Positions 32,599 through 42,600 of a stretch of 56,618 nt of DNA are shown in pieces. This DNA comes from Amycolatopsis keratiniphila subsp. keratiniphila. GTDB taxonomy: Bacteria > Actinomycetota > Actinomycetes > Mycobacteriales > Pseudonocardiaceae. Positions within the stretch are counted from its first letter, which is position 1; every line of letters begins with the position of its first letter. The stretch lies in the NCBI RefSeq assembly GCF_001620365.2, contig NZ_LQMT02000045.1, forward strand, positions 1 through 56,618, given 5' to 3'. The notes under the pieces were generated by a model. It was not told the DNA's origin, made no database searches, and was given only the letters and a program-made list of their open reading frames with translations. Made by a program: the position numbers and the translations under genes.

Positions 32599-35130
32599 GT
32601 GCGCCGTCGTACCCTGCTGAAGGCCGCTGGTGCGGCTTCCGCCTTCACCTTGCTCCCGGCGAGCGTCCGGCAGGCGCTCGCCGCCGAAGCGCCGACGGGC
32701 GGGCTCGACGTCATCGAGCACGTCGTGGTGTTCATGCAGGAGAACCGGTCGTTCGACCACTATCTCGGGACCTTGCGCGGCGTGCGGGGTTTCAACGATC
32801 CGGCCGCGATCAAACTACCGTCGGGAGCCTCGGTCTTCCAGCAACCCGACGGCACGGGCACTCTGCTCCCGTACGCGATCGACGATCAGTTCATGGCCGA
32901 CGTCGACCACAGCTGGTCCGGCGGGCACCGGGCGTGGAACAAGGGGCGTCACGACGCGTGGCGCGCGGCCAAGGGTGTCCGGTCGCTGACCTATCACACC
33001 CGTTCGGCACTGCGGTTCTACCACGAACTGGCCGACGCGTTCACCGTCTGCGATGCCTACCACTGTTCGGAAATGGGCCCCACCAACCCGAATCGGCTCT
33101 ACCTGTTCACCGGCAAACTCGGCTACGAGCCGGACGGCACGACCCGGGCGATCGGCAACGACGCCTGGCAGAACCCGGGGCACACCGGCTACACGTGGAA
33201 GACCTACGCCGAGCGACTCCAGGCCGCCGGCCGCAGTTGGCGCGTTTATCAGGAATGGGACAATTACGGCGACAACTCGCTGGACTATTTCAGCAGCTTC
33301 CTCGCCGTCGGCACCAAGGCACTGTCGAAGGTGAAGGACTCGGCGGGCAAAGCCTTCCCGAAGCTGGAGTACTTCTACTACGCCCTCGATTCGGCTTCGG
33401 CCGCCGAGCGCACCCGGCTGCTCGACGGACTGGCGGCCGGTGTGGCGACCCTGACCGCGTCCGAACGCGCGTTGTACGACCGCGGGTTGGCCCGGGTCGC
33501 GCCGAAGCAATTGCTGAGTGCTTTCAAGGGCGATGTCGACGCGGGCAGGCTGCCGTCGGTGTCGTGGATCGTCGCGCCGGAATCCCAGACCGAACATCCC
33601 GCGTGGGGCCCGAACACCGGGGCCGATCTGGTGAAGTCGATCCTCGACACGATCGCGTCCAAACCGGAGGTGTGGAACAAGACGTTGTTCCTGCTGACCT
33701 ACGACGAGGACGGCGGTTTCTTCGACCACATGCCGCCGCCCGCGCCGCCGGCCTCCGACAACGAGGGCAAGAGTTCCGTCGCCACGACCGACGAATTCGT
33801 CTCCGGTGAGCCGATCGGGCTGGGTATACGGGTGCCCATGTTCGTGATCTCGCCGTGGAGCCGGGGCGGGAAGGTGTGCTCGGAGGTCTTCGACCACACT
33901 TCCGTGCTGCGCTTCCTCGAACAGTGGAGCGGCGTCGCCGAGCCGAACATCTCGCCGTGGCGGCGCACCGTCTGCGGTGACCTGACTTCGGCGCTGGACA
34001 CGACGTCGCCGAGCGCGAGCTATCCGGTGCTGACCAAACCGGTGCCGACGAGCGGGCCGTGGAACACCCAGCCGCAGCCGCCGTCCGTGCAGAAGCTCCC
34101 CGTCGCGGAGACCGGGTTACGCACCGCGCGCCCGTTGCCCTACCAGTTGGCGGCGACAGGGCGGGTGACGGCCGAACGGTTCTGGATCGACTTCGCCAAT
34201 ACCGGAACGGCGGGCGCGCATTTCTACGTGTACGCCAACGCACACCGGACCGACGGGCCGTGGCGCTACACCGTCGGCGGGAACGCGACGCTTTCCGACT
34301 ATTGGCAGGCCGGTTCCCCGGATGGCGCGTACGACCTCACCGCGCACGGCCCCAACGGTTTCCTGCGCCGGTTCGCGGGCAACCGGATCACCGCGACCAC
34401 CGGTGGCAAGCCGAATCCGGAAGTCGTGCTACGGCCGGGTTCCGGCGTCGTGTACCTGAAGATGACCAACGCCGGCGCCGCCTGCGAACTGACCGTGCGG
34501 ACCGGGAACCGGGGCGGTGGACCGTGGACGTACACGGTCGCCCAGGGCGCGACGGCCGAGGATTGGTTCAGCACCGAAGGCGGCATGGGCGGCTGGTACG
34601 ACCTGACCGTTCAGGGGCCGGATGGGTTCCTACGCCGCTTCGCGGGCCATGTCGAGACGGGCGCTGAGACCATCAGCGACCCGGTCATGGGCTCCGGGCC
34701 GCTCACTGCCACCGTCCGCTCGGCCGACAGCCAGGAAACCGTGGGGGAGAACGGCGCCGCCGCGAACGCCGTCGACGGGAATCCCGCCACCCACTGGCAC
34801 ACCAAGTGGTCCGGTGGGGAAGACCCGCTGCCGCACGAACTGCAACTCGACTTGGGTGCCGCCCGCACCGTGACGGGGTTGACCTACTTGCCGCGCCAGG
34901 ACGGTTCCGACCACGGACGCGTCGGTGGTTACGAAGTCCATTTGAGTGCGGACGGCTCGGCCTGGGGGAGTCCCGTCGCCACGGGTACCTTCGCGGACGA
35001 CGCCGCCCGGAAGACCTTGCGGTTCTGGCCGACCAGGGCGCGGTATGTGCGGTTCCGCGCCCTCACCGAGGCGGGCGGACGCGGCCCGTGGACGTCGGCG
35101 GCGGAGGTCACCCCGCTCGGCTGGACGTGA
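32599..35130 (+). CDS. Tat-exported phosphocholine-specific phospholipase C with C-terminal discoidin-like domain
   Basis: An 843-residue protein starting at GTG 32599 behind TGGAGGG. It has a Tat signal (RRRTLLKAAGAASAF), a phosphoesterase domain with ENRSFDHYLG (48-58), CSEMGPTNPNRLY (containing the likely nucleophilic Thr), TYDEDGGFFDHMPPP and ISPWSRGGKV, then two DUF756 (PLC_C) repeats (about 510-600 and 610-695, each ending GFLRRFAG). The non-hemolytic PLC family cleaves phosphatidylcholine and sphingomyelin and serves phosphate scavenging. Residues about 705-843 form an F5/8 type C (discoidin-like) domain (NAVDGNPATHWHTKWSG...LDLGAARTVTGLTYLPRQDG), not part of the usual PLC; it may bind surface glycans or lipids. 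Confidence 0.92.
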   Translation: MRRRTLLKAAGAASAFTLLPASVRQALAAEAPTGGLDVIEHVVVFMQENRSFDHYLGTLRGVRGFNDPAAIKLPSGASVFQQPDGTGTLLPYAIDDQFMADVDHSWSGGHRAWNKGRHDAWRAAKGVRSLTYHTRSALRFYHELADAFTVCDAYHCSEMGPTNPNRLYLFTGKLGYEPDGTTRAIGNDAWQNPGHTGYTWKTYAERLQAAGRSWRVYQEWDNYGDNSLDYFSSFLAVGTKALSKVKDSAGKAFPKLEYFYYALDSASAAERTRLLDGLAAGVATLTASERALYDRGLARVAPKQLLSAFKGDVDAGRLPSVSWIVAPESQTEHPAWGPNTGADLVKSILDTIASKPEVWNKTLFLLTYDEDGGFFDHMPPPAPPASDNEGKSSVATTDEFVSGEPIGLGIRVPMFVISPWSRGGKVCSEVFDHTSVLRFLEQWSGVAEPNISPWRRTVCGDLTSALDTTSPSASYPVLTKPVPTSGPWNTQPQPPSVQKLPVAETGLRTARPLPYQLAATGRVTAERFWIDFANTGTAGAHFYVYANAHRTDGPWRYTVGGNATLSDYWQAGSPDGAYDLTAHGPNGFLRRFAGNRITATTGGKPNPEVVLRPGSGVVYLKMTNAGAACELTVRTGNRGGGPWTYTVAQGATAEDWFSTEGGMGGWYDLTVQGPDGFLRRFAGHVETGAETISDPVMGSGPLTATVRSADSQETVGENGAAANAVDGNPATHWHTKWSGGEDPLPHELQLDLGAARTVTGLTYLPRQDGSDHGRVGGYEVHLSADGSAWGSPVATGTFADDAARKTLRFWPTRARYVRFRALTEAGGRGPWTSAAEVTPLGWT

Positions 35131-35141
35131 CGCGTCCGGCG

Positions 35142-35648
35142 TCACTCCAGTGACGTGTCGCCGAAGTGCTCGAGCAGCAGCCGCAGACCGCCGATCAGTT
35201 CCGCCCACTGCGCCGGTTTCAGGTCGGGCAGGAGGTCGGCTTCGTTCTCCAGGTGGAGCACGAAGACCTCGTCCACGACCTGGCGTCCCTTGCCGGTCAG
35301 CCGGATCTTGACCGATCGGCGGTCGTCGCTGTCGCGCACCCGCTCGACCAGGCCTTTCGTCTCCATGCGGTCGATGCGGTTCGTGATCGCCCCGGAGGTG
35401 ACCATCGCGGCCTTGAGCAGCGCGCCGGGCGTCAGGCCGTCGGCTTCCCCGGAGCGGCGGAGCGTGGTGAGCACGTCGAACTCCCACGACTCCAGGTCGT
35501 GCTTGGCGTTGAACTCCTTGAGCTTCCGGTCGAGGATCCGGGAAAGCCGCTGAACGCGCCCGATCACCTCGGCGGGCCAGAGCTTGTCTTCGAGGTCCGG
35601 CCGCTCGTGCCGCCAAAGCGCGATCACCGCGTCCACCGCGTCGGCCAT
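35142..35648 (-). CDS. MarR family transcriptional regulator
   Basis: A 168-residue winged-helix protein: EFDVLTTLRRSGEADGLTPGALLKAAMVTSGAITNRIDRMETKGLVERVRDSDDRRSVKIRLT is the full MarR DNA-binding unit. It starts at ATG 35648 with GGAGGG 6 bp upstream. It is divergent from the EamA exporter gene (93 bp between starts), and a perfect palindrome overlaps the exporter promoter, so it is very probably the repressor of that exporter. It is paralogous to the MarR at 11701-12195, which also accompanies an exporter. It lies tail to tail with the phospholipase gene. Confidence 0.93.
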   Translation of the reverse strand: MADAVDAVIALWRHERPDLEDKLWPAEVIGRVQRLSRILDRKLKEFNAKHDLESWEFDVLTTLRRSGEADGLTPGALLKAAMVTSGAITNRIDRMETKGLVERVRDSDDRRSVKIRLTGKGRQVVDEVFVLHLENEADLLPDLKPAQWAELIGGLRLLLEHFGDTSLE

Positions 35649-35662
35649 GACGCCCTCCAATC

Positions 35663-35723
35663 GTCTCAATATTAAGAGACTTGACATTGACAGAAGTCGC
35701 TGGTGTTATCTCAACGTTGAGAT
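35663..35723 (+). promoter_or_regulatory. MarR operator and promoter between MarR and EamA genes
   Basis: A good plus-strand promoter is visible: -35 TTGACA (35681-35686), 17-bp spacer, -10 TGTTAT (35704-35709). The perfect 16-bp palindrome ATCTCAACGTTGAGAT (35708-35723) overlaps the -10 and the expected start. A related imperfect site (35663-35680, TCTCAA and AAGAGA half-sites) lies over the presumed promoter of the MarR gene itself, suggesting repression of both genes. Confidence 0.8.
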
Positions 35724-35741
35724 TATCAGTGAGGAGACATC

Positions 35742-36659
35742 ATGGCGATCATCGCCGAGCGGCCCGTCGTCCCGGCGGAACCGGCGGCCGCGAAACCGAC
35801 GCTGCGTGACGCCGCGCTGGCCGCGCTGGCCCCGGCCAGCTGGGGCACCGTCTACGTCGTCACCGCGACCCTGTTGCCCCCGGACCGGCCGTTGCTGGCC
35901 GCCGCGCTGCGGGCGCTCCCGGCCGGGCTGCTCCTGCTGGTCTTGACCCGGCGGCTTCCGCACGGGTCGTGGTGGTGGAAGACGACGGTGCTCGGAATGC
36001 TCAACTTCGGCGCCTTCCTGCCGTTGATCTTCTTCGCCGCGTACCGCCTTCCCGGCGGGGTCGCCGCGACCCTCGGCGCCCTGCAACCCCTGCTGGTGGC
36101 GCTGCTCGCGCTCCCGATGCTCCGGGTCCGGACCCCGGCGCCGATCCTGCTCGCCGCGACCGCCGGCGCCGGTGGGGTCGCGCTGCTGACCCTCACTTCG
36201 GAAGCCCGGCTCGACCCGCTCGGACTGGCCGCCATGCTCGTCGCCGTCGGGCTGATGGCCGTTTCCCTGATCCTGACCAAGAAATGGGGCCGCCCCGGAC
36301 ATCCGCTGGCGATGACCGGCTGGCAGCTGACCCTCGGCGGCATCGTCCTCGCTCCGGCGACGCTGCTGTTCGAAGGCCTGCCGAGCTCGCTGACGACGGC
36401 GAACGTGATCGGCTACGGCTACATCGGCATCGTCACCACCGCGCTGGCCTATCCGCTGTGGTTCCGCGGCATCGACCGGCTCGCCCCGGCGTCGGTCTCC
36501 CTGCTGACGCTGACCAACCCCCTGGTCGCCACCGCCGCGGGATTCCTGGTGCTCGGCCAGACCCTCACCGGCTGGCAGCTCACCGGATTCGCCGTCGCGC
36601 TCACCGCGTTGACGCTCAGCCAGACTCTCGCCCGGCCCGGGCGCGCAGGTGCCCGGTGA
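35742..36659 (+). CDS. EamA/DMT-family exporter
   Basis: A 305-residue protein with ten hydrophobic helices in two EamA halves: WGTVYVVTATLLPPDRPLLAAALRALPAGLL in the first, and GYGYIGIVTTALAYPLWFRGIDRLAPASVSLLTLTNPLVATAAGFLVLGQTLTGWQ in the second. It belongs to the drug/metabolite transporter superfamily, which exports amino acids and other metabolites. The adjacent divergent MarR gene and the palindromic operator over its promoter point to substrate-induced expression. Its last 44 bp overlap the convergent end of the PKS gene. Confidence 0.92.
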   Translation: MAIIAERPVVPAEPAAAKPTLRDAALAALAPASWGTVYVVTATLLPPDRPLLAAALRALPAGLLLLVLTRRLPHGSWWWKTTVLGMLNFGAFLPLIFFAAYRLPGGVAATLGALQPLLVALLALPMLRVRTPAPILLAATAGAGGVALLTLTSEARLDPLGLAAMLVAVGLMAVSLILTKKWGRPGHPLAMTGWQLTLGGIVLAPATLLFEGLPSSLTTANVIGYGYIGIVTTALAYPLWFRGIDRLAPASVSLLTLTNPLVATAAGFLVLGQTLTGWQLTGFAVALTALTLSQTLARPGRAGAR

Positions 36660-39600
36660 GCTCGGTGACGGTCGGATGGTCGAACAGCACACGTGCGGGG
36701 AGTTCGACGCCGGTCAGCTCCCGGAGCCGCGTACGCAGGTCGATGACGGCCAGGGAATCGAGCCCGAGCTCGGTGAACGGCTTGTCGACGGGGATCGTGC
36801 CCGGATCGTGGTGGCCGAGGACCTCGGCGAGTTCCACCCGCAGCAGATCGCGCAGCTCCCGCTCCGTGGGCTGATCCGGCCAGTGCCGGCCGGGTGACGG
36901 CGGCGCGGGTCTCGCCGCGGGACGGCCGAGCCCGTCGGCGATCGGGGGCAGGCCGGCGGCGGTGGGGTCGAGCCGGGCGGCGATCAGGACCGGTTCGGGG
37001 TGCCCGAGCGCCGCGTCGAACAGGGCCATGCCTTCCTCGACGGTCAGCGCGGCCACCCCGGAGGTGTGGATGCGATGCCGCGCCGCTTCGGGGATCTGCG
37101 AGCCGAGGCCGATCTCCAGATCCCAGAGACCCCAAGCGATCGACGTCGCGGGAAGCCCTTCCGCCTGCCGTCGTACGGCCAACGCGTCGAGGTAGCGGTT
37201 CGCCGCCGCGTAGTTCGCCTGTCCCGCGTTGCCGAAAGTGCCGGCCAGCGAGGAAAAAAGCACGAAGGCCGACAGGGGGAGATGCCGGGTGGCCTCGTGC
37301 AGGATCGCCGCGGCGTCGGCCTTCGGGCGGAAGACGGTGTCGATCCCGCCGGTCGTCTGTGCGGTGAAGGCGGCATCGGCGACGACGGCGGCGGAGTGCA
37401 CCACGGCGGTCAGCGGCGGATCGCAGGAGCCGACCAGTCGCCGGACGAAGGCCGGATCGGCGATGTCGCCGTCGACGATCCGCACGTTTGCGGGCAGCTC
37501 GCGGAGCTCGTCCGCGCCGGGCGCGGACGGGCCGCGGCGGCTGGCCAGCAGCAGATGCCGGACCCCGTGCGCGGACACGAGGTGCCGGGCCAGCGCCGCG
37601 CCGAGCGCGCCGGTGCCGCCGGTGATCAGCACCGTCCCGGCCGGGTCGATCGGGCGGCCGGACGCGGGCGCGGTGCGGGCGATCCGCAGCGCGTGCGGTA
37701 CGCCGTCGCGGATCGACAACTGGGGTTCGGGGTTGCCGCCGACGAGTTCGCGCACCTTCTCCACCGGGAGATCGGTGTCGACCACCGTGACCAGGCCGCG
37801 GTACTCGGTCGACGCGGCGGCAACAAGCCCGAAGAGGGCGGCCGACGCGGGATCGGCCGCGTCGCGGGTGACGACGACGGTGCGTTCCCCGCGCGGGAGA
37901 GTGTTCTGCAGTGCGGTGAGCGCGCTCCGGACGTCTTCGGTCTCGATGATCCGGACGTCGTCGGCGCTTGTGGCCGGGACGGGGATCCATTTCGGCGCGT
38001 AGAGCATCGTGCTCCCGGCGGGCAGCGGCCGGGTGAGCAGCGATTCCACGACCGCGACGGGTGTTCCGGCCGGGTCGAAGAGTTCCACGCGGACTTCGCC
38101 GGGGCCGGACCGTACACAGTGGACTCGTGCCCGGCGCGCGACGGGGGCGAGCACGTGGACGCCGCTCCAGAGGAACGGCACGCGCGCTTCGTCGCCGGGT
38201 GCCCCGGCCAGCGCGAGGGTGTGCACCGCCGCGTCGAGCAGCACGGGATGCAGCGCGAACCGGCCGTCGACGTCTTCGGCGAGTGCGATGTCGGCGAACA
38301 GTTCGTCGCCGTCCTGCCACAGCCCGGTCACCGCGCGGAAGGCGGGACCGTAGTCGAGGGCCGCGTAAGCCCGGTCCAGGTCGACCGGTTCGGTGGCGGG
38401 AGGCGGCCACTCGCCCTTCCAAGGCTGTGCGAAGACCTCGGCGGTCCCCAGACGGCCGGTGGCGTGCCGTGTCCAGACGTCGGAATCCTTGGCGTAGATG
38501 TCGATCCGGGGTCCGTCCACGACCACTTGGAGCGCGACGTCTTCGGACCGGCCGAGCCGCAGCGGCGCCTCGATCGTCAGCTCGGCCACGTTCGCTCCGC
38601 CGGCGTGGACGGCGAGCTCGACGAAAGCGCTGGCCGGGAACAACGTCGCGCCGCCGACGACGTGGTCGGCGAGCCAGCCGTGCGTGCGGACGCCCGCCGA
38701 GCCGCCGTGCACGACCCTCGGCGAGTCGGGGGCGACGAGCGCCGGGCCGAGCATCGCATGGCCGTCGTGGCTCCGGCGTGGTTGCGGATCGAGCCAGAAA
38801 CGCTCGCGCTGGAAGGGATACGTCGGCAGGGTGACCCGGCGGGCGCCGCTGCCGTCGAAGACCGATCGCCACGACACGGGCACGCCGGCGGTGTGCAGTT
38901 CGCCCACCGCATCGAGGACGCTTCGGCCCGTGTCCATAGTGGACACGGTGGGTAGTACCGCTCCGGCGGCCCTGCTCAGCACGGCGGACGGGCCGATCTC
39001 CAGGCAAATGGCGGTTTCAGCCGCGACGACGGTGTCCAGCGCGTCGGCGAACCGGACCGTCTCCCTGGCGTGCCGCACCCAGTATTCCGGGTCGACCCCG
39101 GTGATCGCGCGGCCGGTCAGGCCGGAGATCACGGTGATCTCCGGTGCGCGGTAGGTCAGCCCGGCGGCGACCTCACGGAACTCGGCGAGCATCGGATCGA
39201 TCAGCGGCGAATGGAACGCGTGGCTCACGCGCAGGCGCGTGGAACCCGGCCACTGGGCCGCGATCGCTTCGGTCACGCTCGCGGCTCCGGACAGGACAAG
39301 GGATCGAGGGCCGTTGACGGCGGCGATCGCCACCTGGTCGGCGAATTCCCCGACCAGCGGCGCGACTTCGGCCTCGGCCGCCCTGACCGCGACCATGACG
39401 CCGCCCGGCGGCAAGGCGGCCATCAGCCGGCCGCGCGCGGCCACCAGGGCACCGGCGTCCTCGAGGGAGAGGACACCGGCCACGTGCGCGGCGGCGATCT
39501 CGCCGATCGAGTGCCCGGCGACGGCACCGGGCCGGAGACCCCAGGATTCCAGCAGCCGGTACAGGGCGACTTCGTGGGCGAACAACGCGGCTTGCGCGTG

Positions 39601-42600
39601 ATCCGTCCGGTCGAGCAGTTCCCCGCCCTCGAACGCGACTTCACGGACTCCGCCGCCGAGCGCCTCGCACGCCGCGTCGAACGCCGTGCGGAACACCGGG
39701 AATCGCTCCGACAGTTCCTTGCCCATTCCCGCGCGCTGCGCGCCCTGCCCACTGAACAGGAACGCCGCGGCCGCCGGTCCGCGCACGGTCCGGCCACGGC
39801 GTTCGCCCGTGGCGAGTGCGCGCAGCGCGGCGAGATCACCGGACGGGACCAGCGCGCGATGCTCCAGCGCCGAGCGGGTGGCGAGGGTGAACGCGACGTC
39901 GTCCTCGTCCCGGCCGCCCACGGTCGCCAGCAACCGGGAAGCGGCGGCTCGCAGCGCGCCGTCCCCGGCGGCGCTCAACAACCACGGCGCTCCGAGAGGT
40001 GCCGGACCTTCGTCCTCGTCCGACGGCGGCGCTTCCGAGACGAGAACGTGCGCGTTGGTGCCGCCGATCCCGAACGCGGAAACCCCGGCGTGCCGAGGCT
40101 TCGGTCCGGCCCGCCATTCCCGGCCTTCGGCGAGCAGACGCACGTCGCCCGCGGACCAGTCGACGCGAGGGCTCGGATCGTCGGCGTACAGCGACGGCGG
40201 CAACTGCCCGTGCCGCAAGGCTTCCACCATCTTGATCACCCCGGCGACGCCCGCCGCGGCCTGGGTGTGCCCGATGTTGGCCTTCACGGAGCCGAGCCAC
40301 AGTGGCCGGTCACGTTCACCACCGTAGGCGGCGATGAGGGCCTCCGCCTCGATCGGATCGCCGATCGGGGTGGCCGTTCCGTGTCCCTCCACCGCGTCGA
40401 CGTCGGCCGCGGCGAGACCGGCGTCGGCCAGCGCGGACGCGATCACCGCGCGCTGGGCCCGTCCGCTCGGCGCGGTCAGCCCGTTCGACGCCCCGTCGGA
40501 GTTGACGGCGGAACCACTGAGCAGGGCCAGCACCGGATGCCCGTTCCGGCGGGCGTCCGACAACCGCTCCAGGAGCACGACGCCCGCGCCCTCGGCCCAG
40601 GCCGTGCCGTCGGCGCCCGCCGCGTAGGAGCGGCATCGGCCGTCCGGGGAGAGGCCGCGCTGGCGGCTGAATTCGAGGAACGTGCGCGGGGACGACATCA
40701 CCGTGGAGCCACCGGCCACGGCGAGCGAACACTCCCCGGCACGCAGCGCTCGTACGGCCCAGTGCAGTGCCACCAGGGAAGAGGAGCAGGCGGTGTCGAC
40801 CGTGACCGCCGGGCCGTTCAGCCCGAAGGTGTAGGAGATCCGGCCGGACGCCAGCGCGTGCGAGGACCCGATGCCCAGCCGCCCCTCCATCCGATGCCCT
40901 TCGAACCGGCTGGCGTAGTCCTCGTGCATCACGCCGACGAACACCCCGGTGTCGCTGCCGCGCAGCGTGGCGGTGTCGAGACCGGCGCGTTCGAACAGCT
41001 CCCACGAGGTCTCCAGCAACAGCCGCTGCTGAGGGTCGGTCGACAGCGCCTCGCGCGGCGACATGCCGAACAGGGCGGGGTCGAAATCCATGGCGTCGTA
41101 CACGAATCCACCTCGGCGGGTGGTGGAACCGCCGAGCCTGCCGGGGTCCGGGTCGTACCGGACGGAGTGCTCCCAGCCCCGGTCGGTGGGAAAGTCGCCG
41201 GTCGCGTCGACGCCACCGGCCACCAGGTTCCACAGCTCCTCGGGCGAGGTCACGCCGCCGGGGAACCGGCACGCGGTCGCGACGACGGCGATCGGTTCGT
41301 CGTCGCGAACGGGGACGGTTCTTTTCGTGGTGGGTCTGTTTGCCCCGGACAGCAGCCGTTCGAGCTCGCCGATGACCGCGGCCGGGGTCGGGAAGTCGTA
41401 GACGAGCGCCTGGGGGAGGGCCAAACCGGTCGCCTCGGCCAGCCGGTGCCGCAACTGCACGCCGCCCACCGACGTCAGGCCCAGTTCGGCGAAGGGACGT
41501 TCGCGCCACCGCTCGTCGATGTCGCACAGTTCGGCTATCGCCTCGCGCACCAGCGTTTCCACCTCGGGCGACGGAACGCGCAAGTCCTTTCGCAGCGCTT
41601 TCCCCGACGGCGTCCGGGGAAGGCGCTCGACGAGGTGGAAGGCGACCGGAACCTTGTACGCGGAGAGCCGGCGGCGGCACAAGGCGCGCACCGCGTCGAG
41701 ATCCGGCTCGGCGGAGACGAGGAACGCCACCGGGACCGCGCCGAGGACCTCGTCGGGTCTTCCTGTCACCAGAACGTCTTCGACACCGGGGAGTTCGGCG
41801 ATGACCGCCTCGATCTCCGTCGGATGCACGTTCTGGCCGCCGCAGACGATGACGTCGTCGGCGCGGCCTTCGAGGATGAGCCGCCCCTCGGCGAGGGTGC
41901 CCACGTCACCGGTCCGGTACCAGCCGTCCGGCCCCGCGACTCCCGGGGCCACGCCGGGACCGCGCACCTCGATCTGCTCGCCTACGACGCGGACCTCCAT
42001 CCCCGGCACCGGCGTCAAATGCTCTTCGCCGGGGAGCTGGACGGCGATCTTTCCGCCGGTTTCCGTGCTGCCGTAGCCGTCGAGCACCTCGACGCCGAAC
42101 AATTCCCGCACGGCGGCGCGGGTCGGCGGGGTGCACGGCGAACCTCCGGACAGGCACAGCCGTGGCGCGGGGAGAACGCCGCGGACCTCCTGGCGCAGGT
42201 TCAGAAAGGTCGCCGGGACACCGGCGAGGACCGCGCCGGGGTACGCCGTGAGTGCTCCGCGCAGATCGCGATCGACGATCCTCGTGTGCGTGCCCAACGC
42301 GATCGTCCCGGCGAAGGCCAGCGACAACGCGTACGCGTGGTGCAGTGGAAGCGGCCATAGAACGGTGTCTTCGCCGGAGATTCCGTACAGCGGGCCGTAG
42401 CAGGCCGCCGACGACCAGAGGATCGCGCGCTGTGTCATCAGCACGCCCTTGGGACGGCCGGTCGTGCCGGAGGTGTAGAGCAGCCAAGCGGGTTCGTCGA
42501 GGCCGAGGTCGTCGCGCGGTTCGCCCAGCGGGGGCGACGGCTCGTCCTCGACGAACACCACTCGTAACCGGAGCTTTCGCGCGAGCTCCGCGTGCCTGGC

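Noticed and set aside
39070..42360. Very long plus-strand open frame (1096 codons) opposite the PKS
   Set aside because: It is a GC-skew shadow: the minus strand has clear PKS motifs, while this frame is low-complexity Arg/Gly/Gln/His-rich with no domain.
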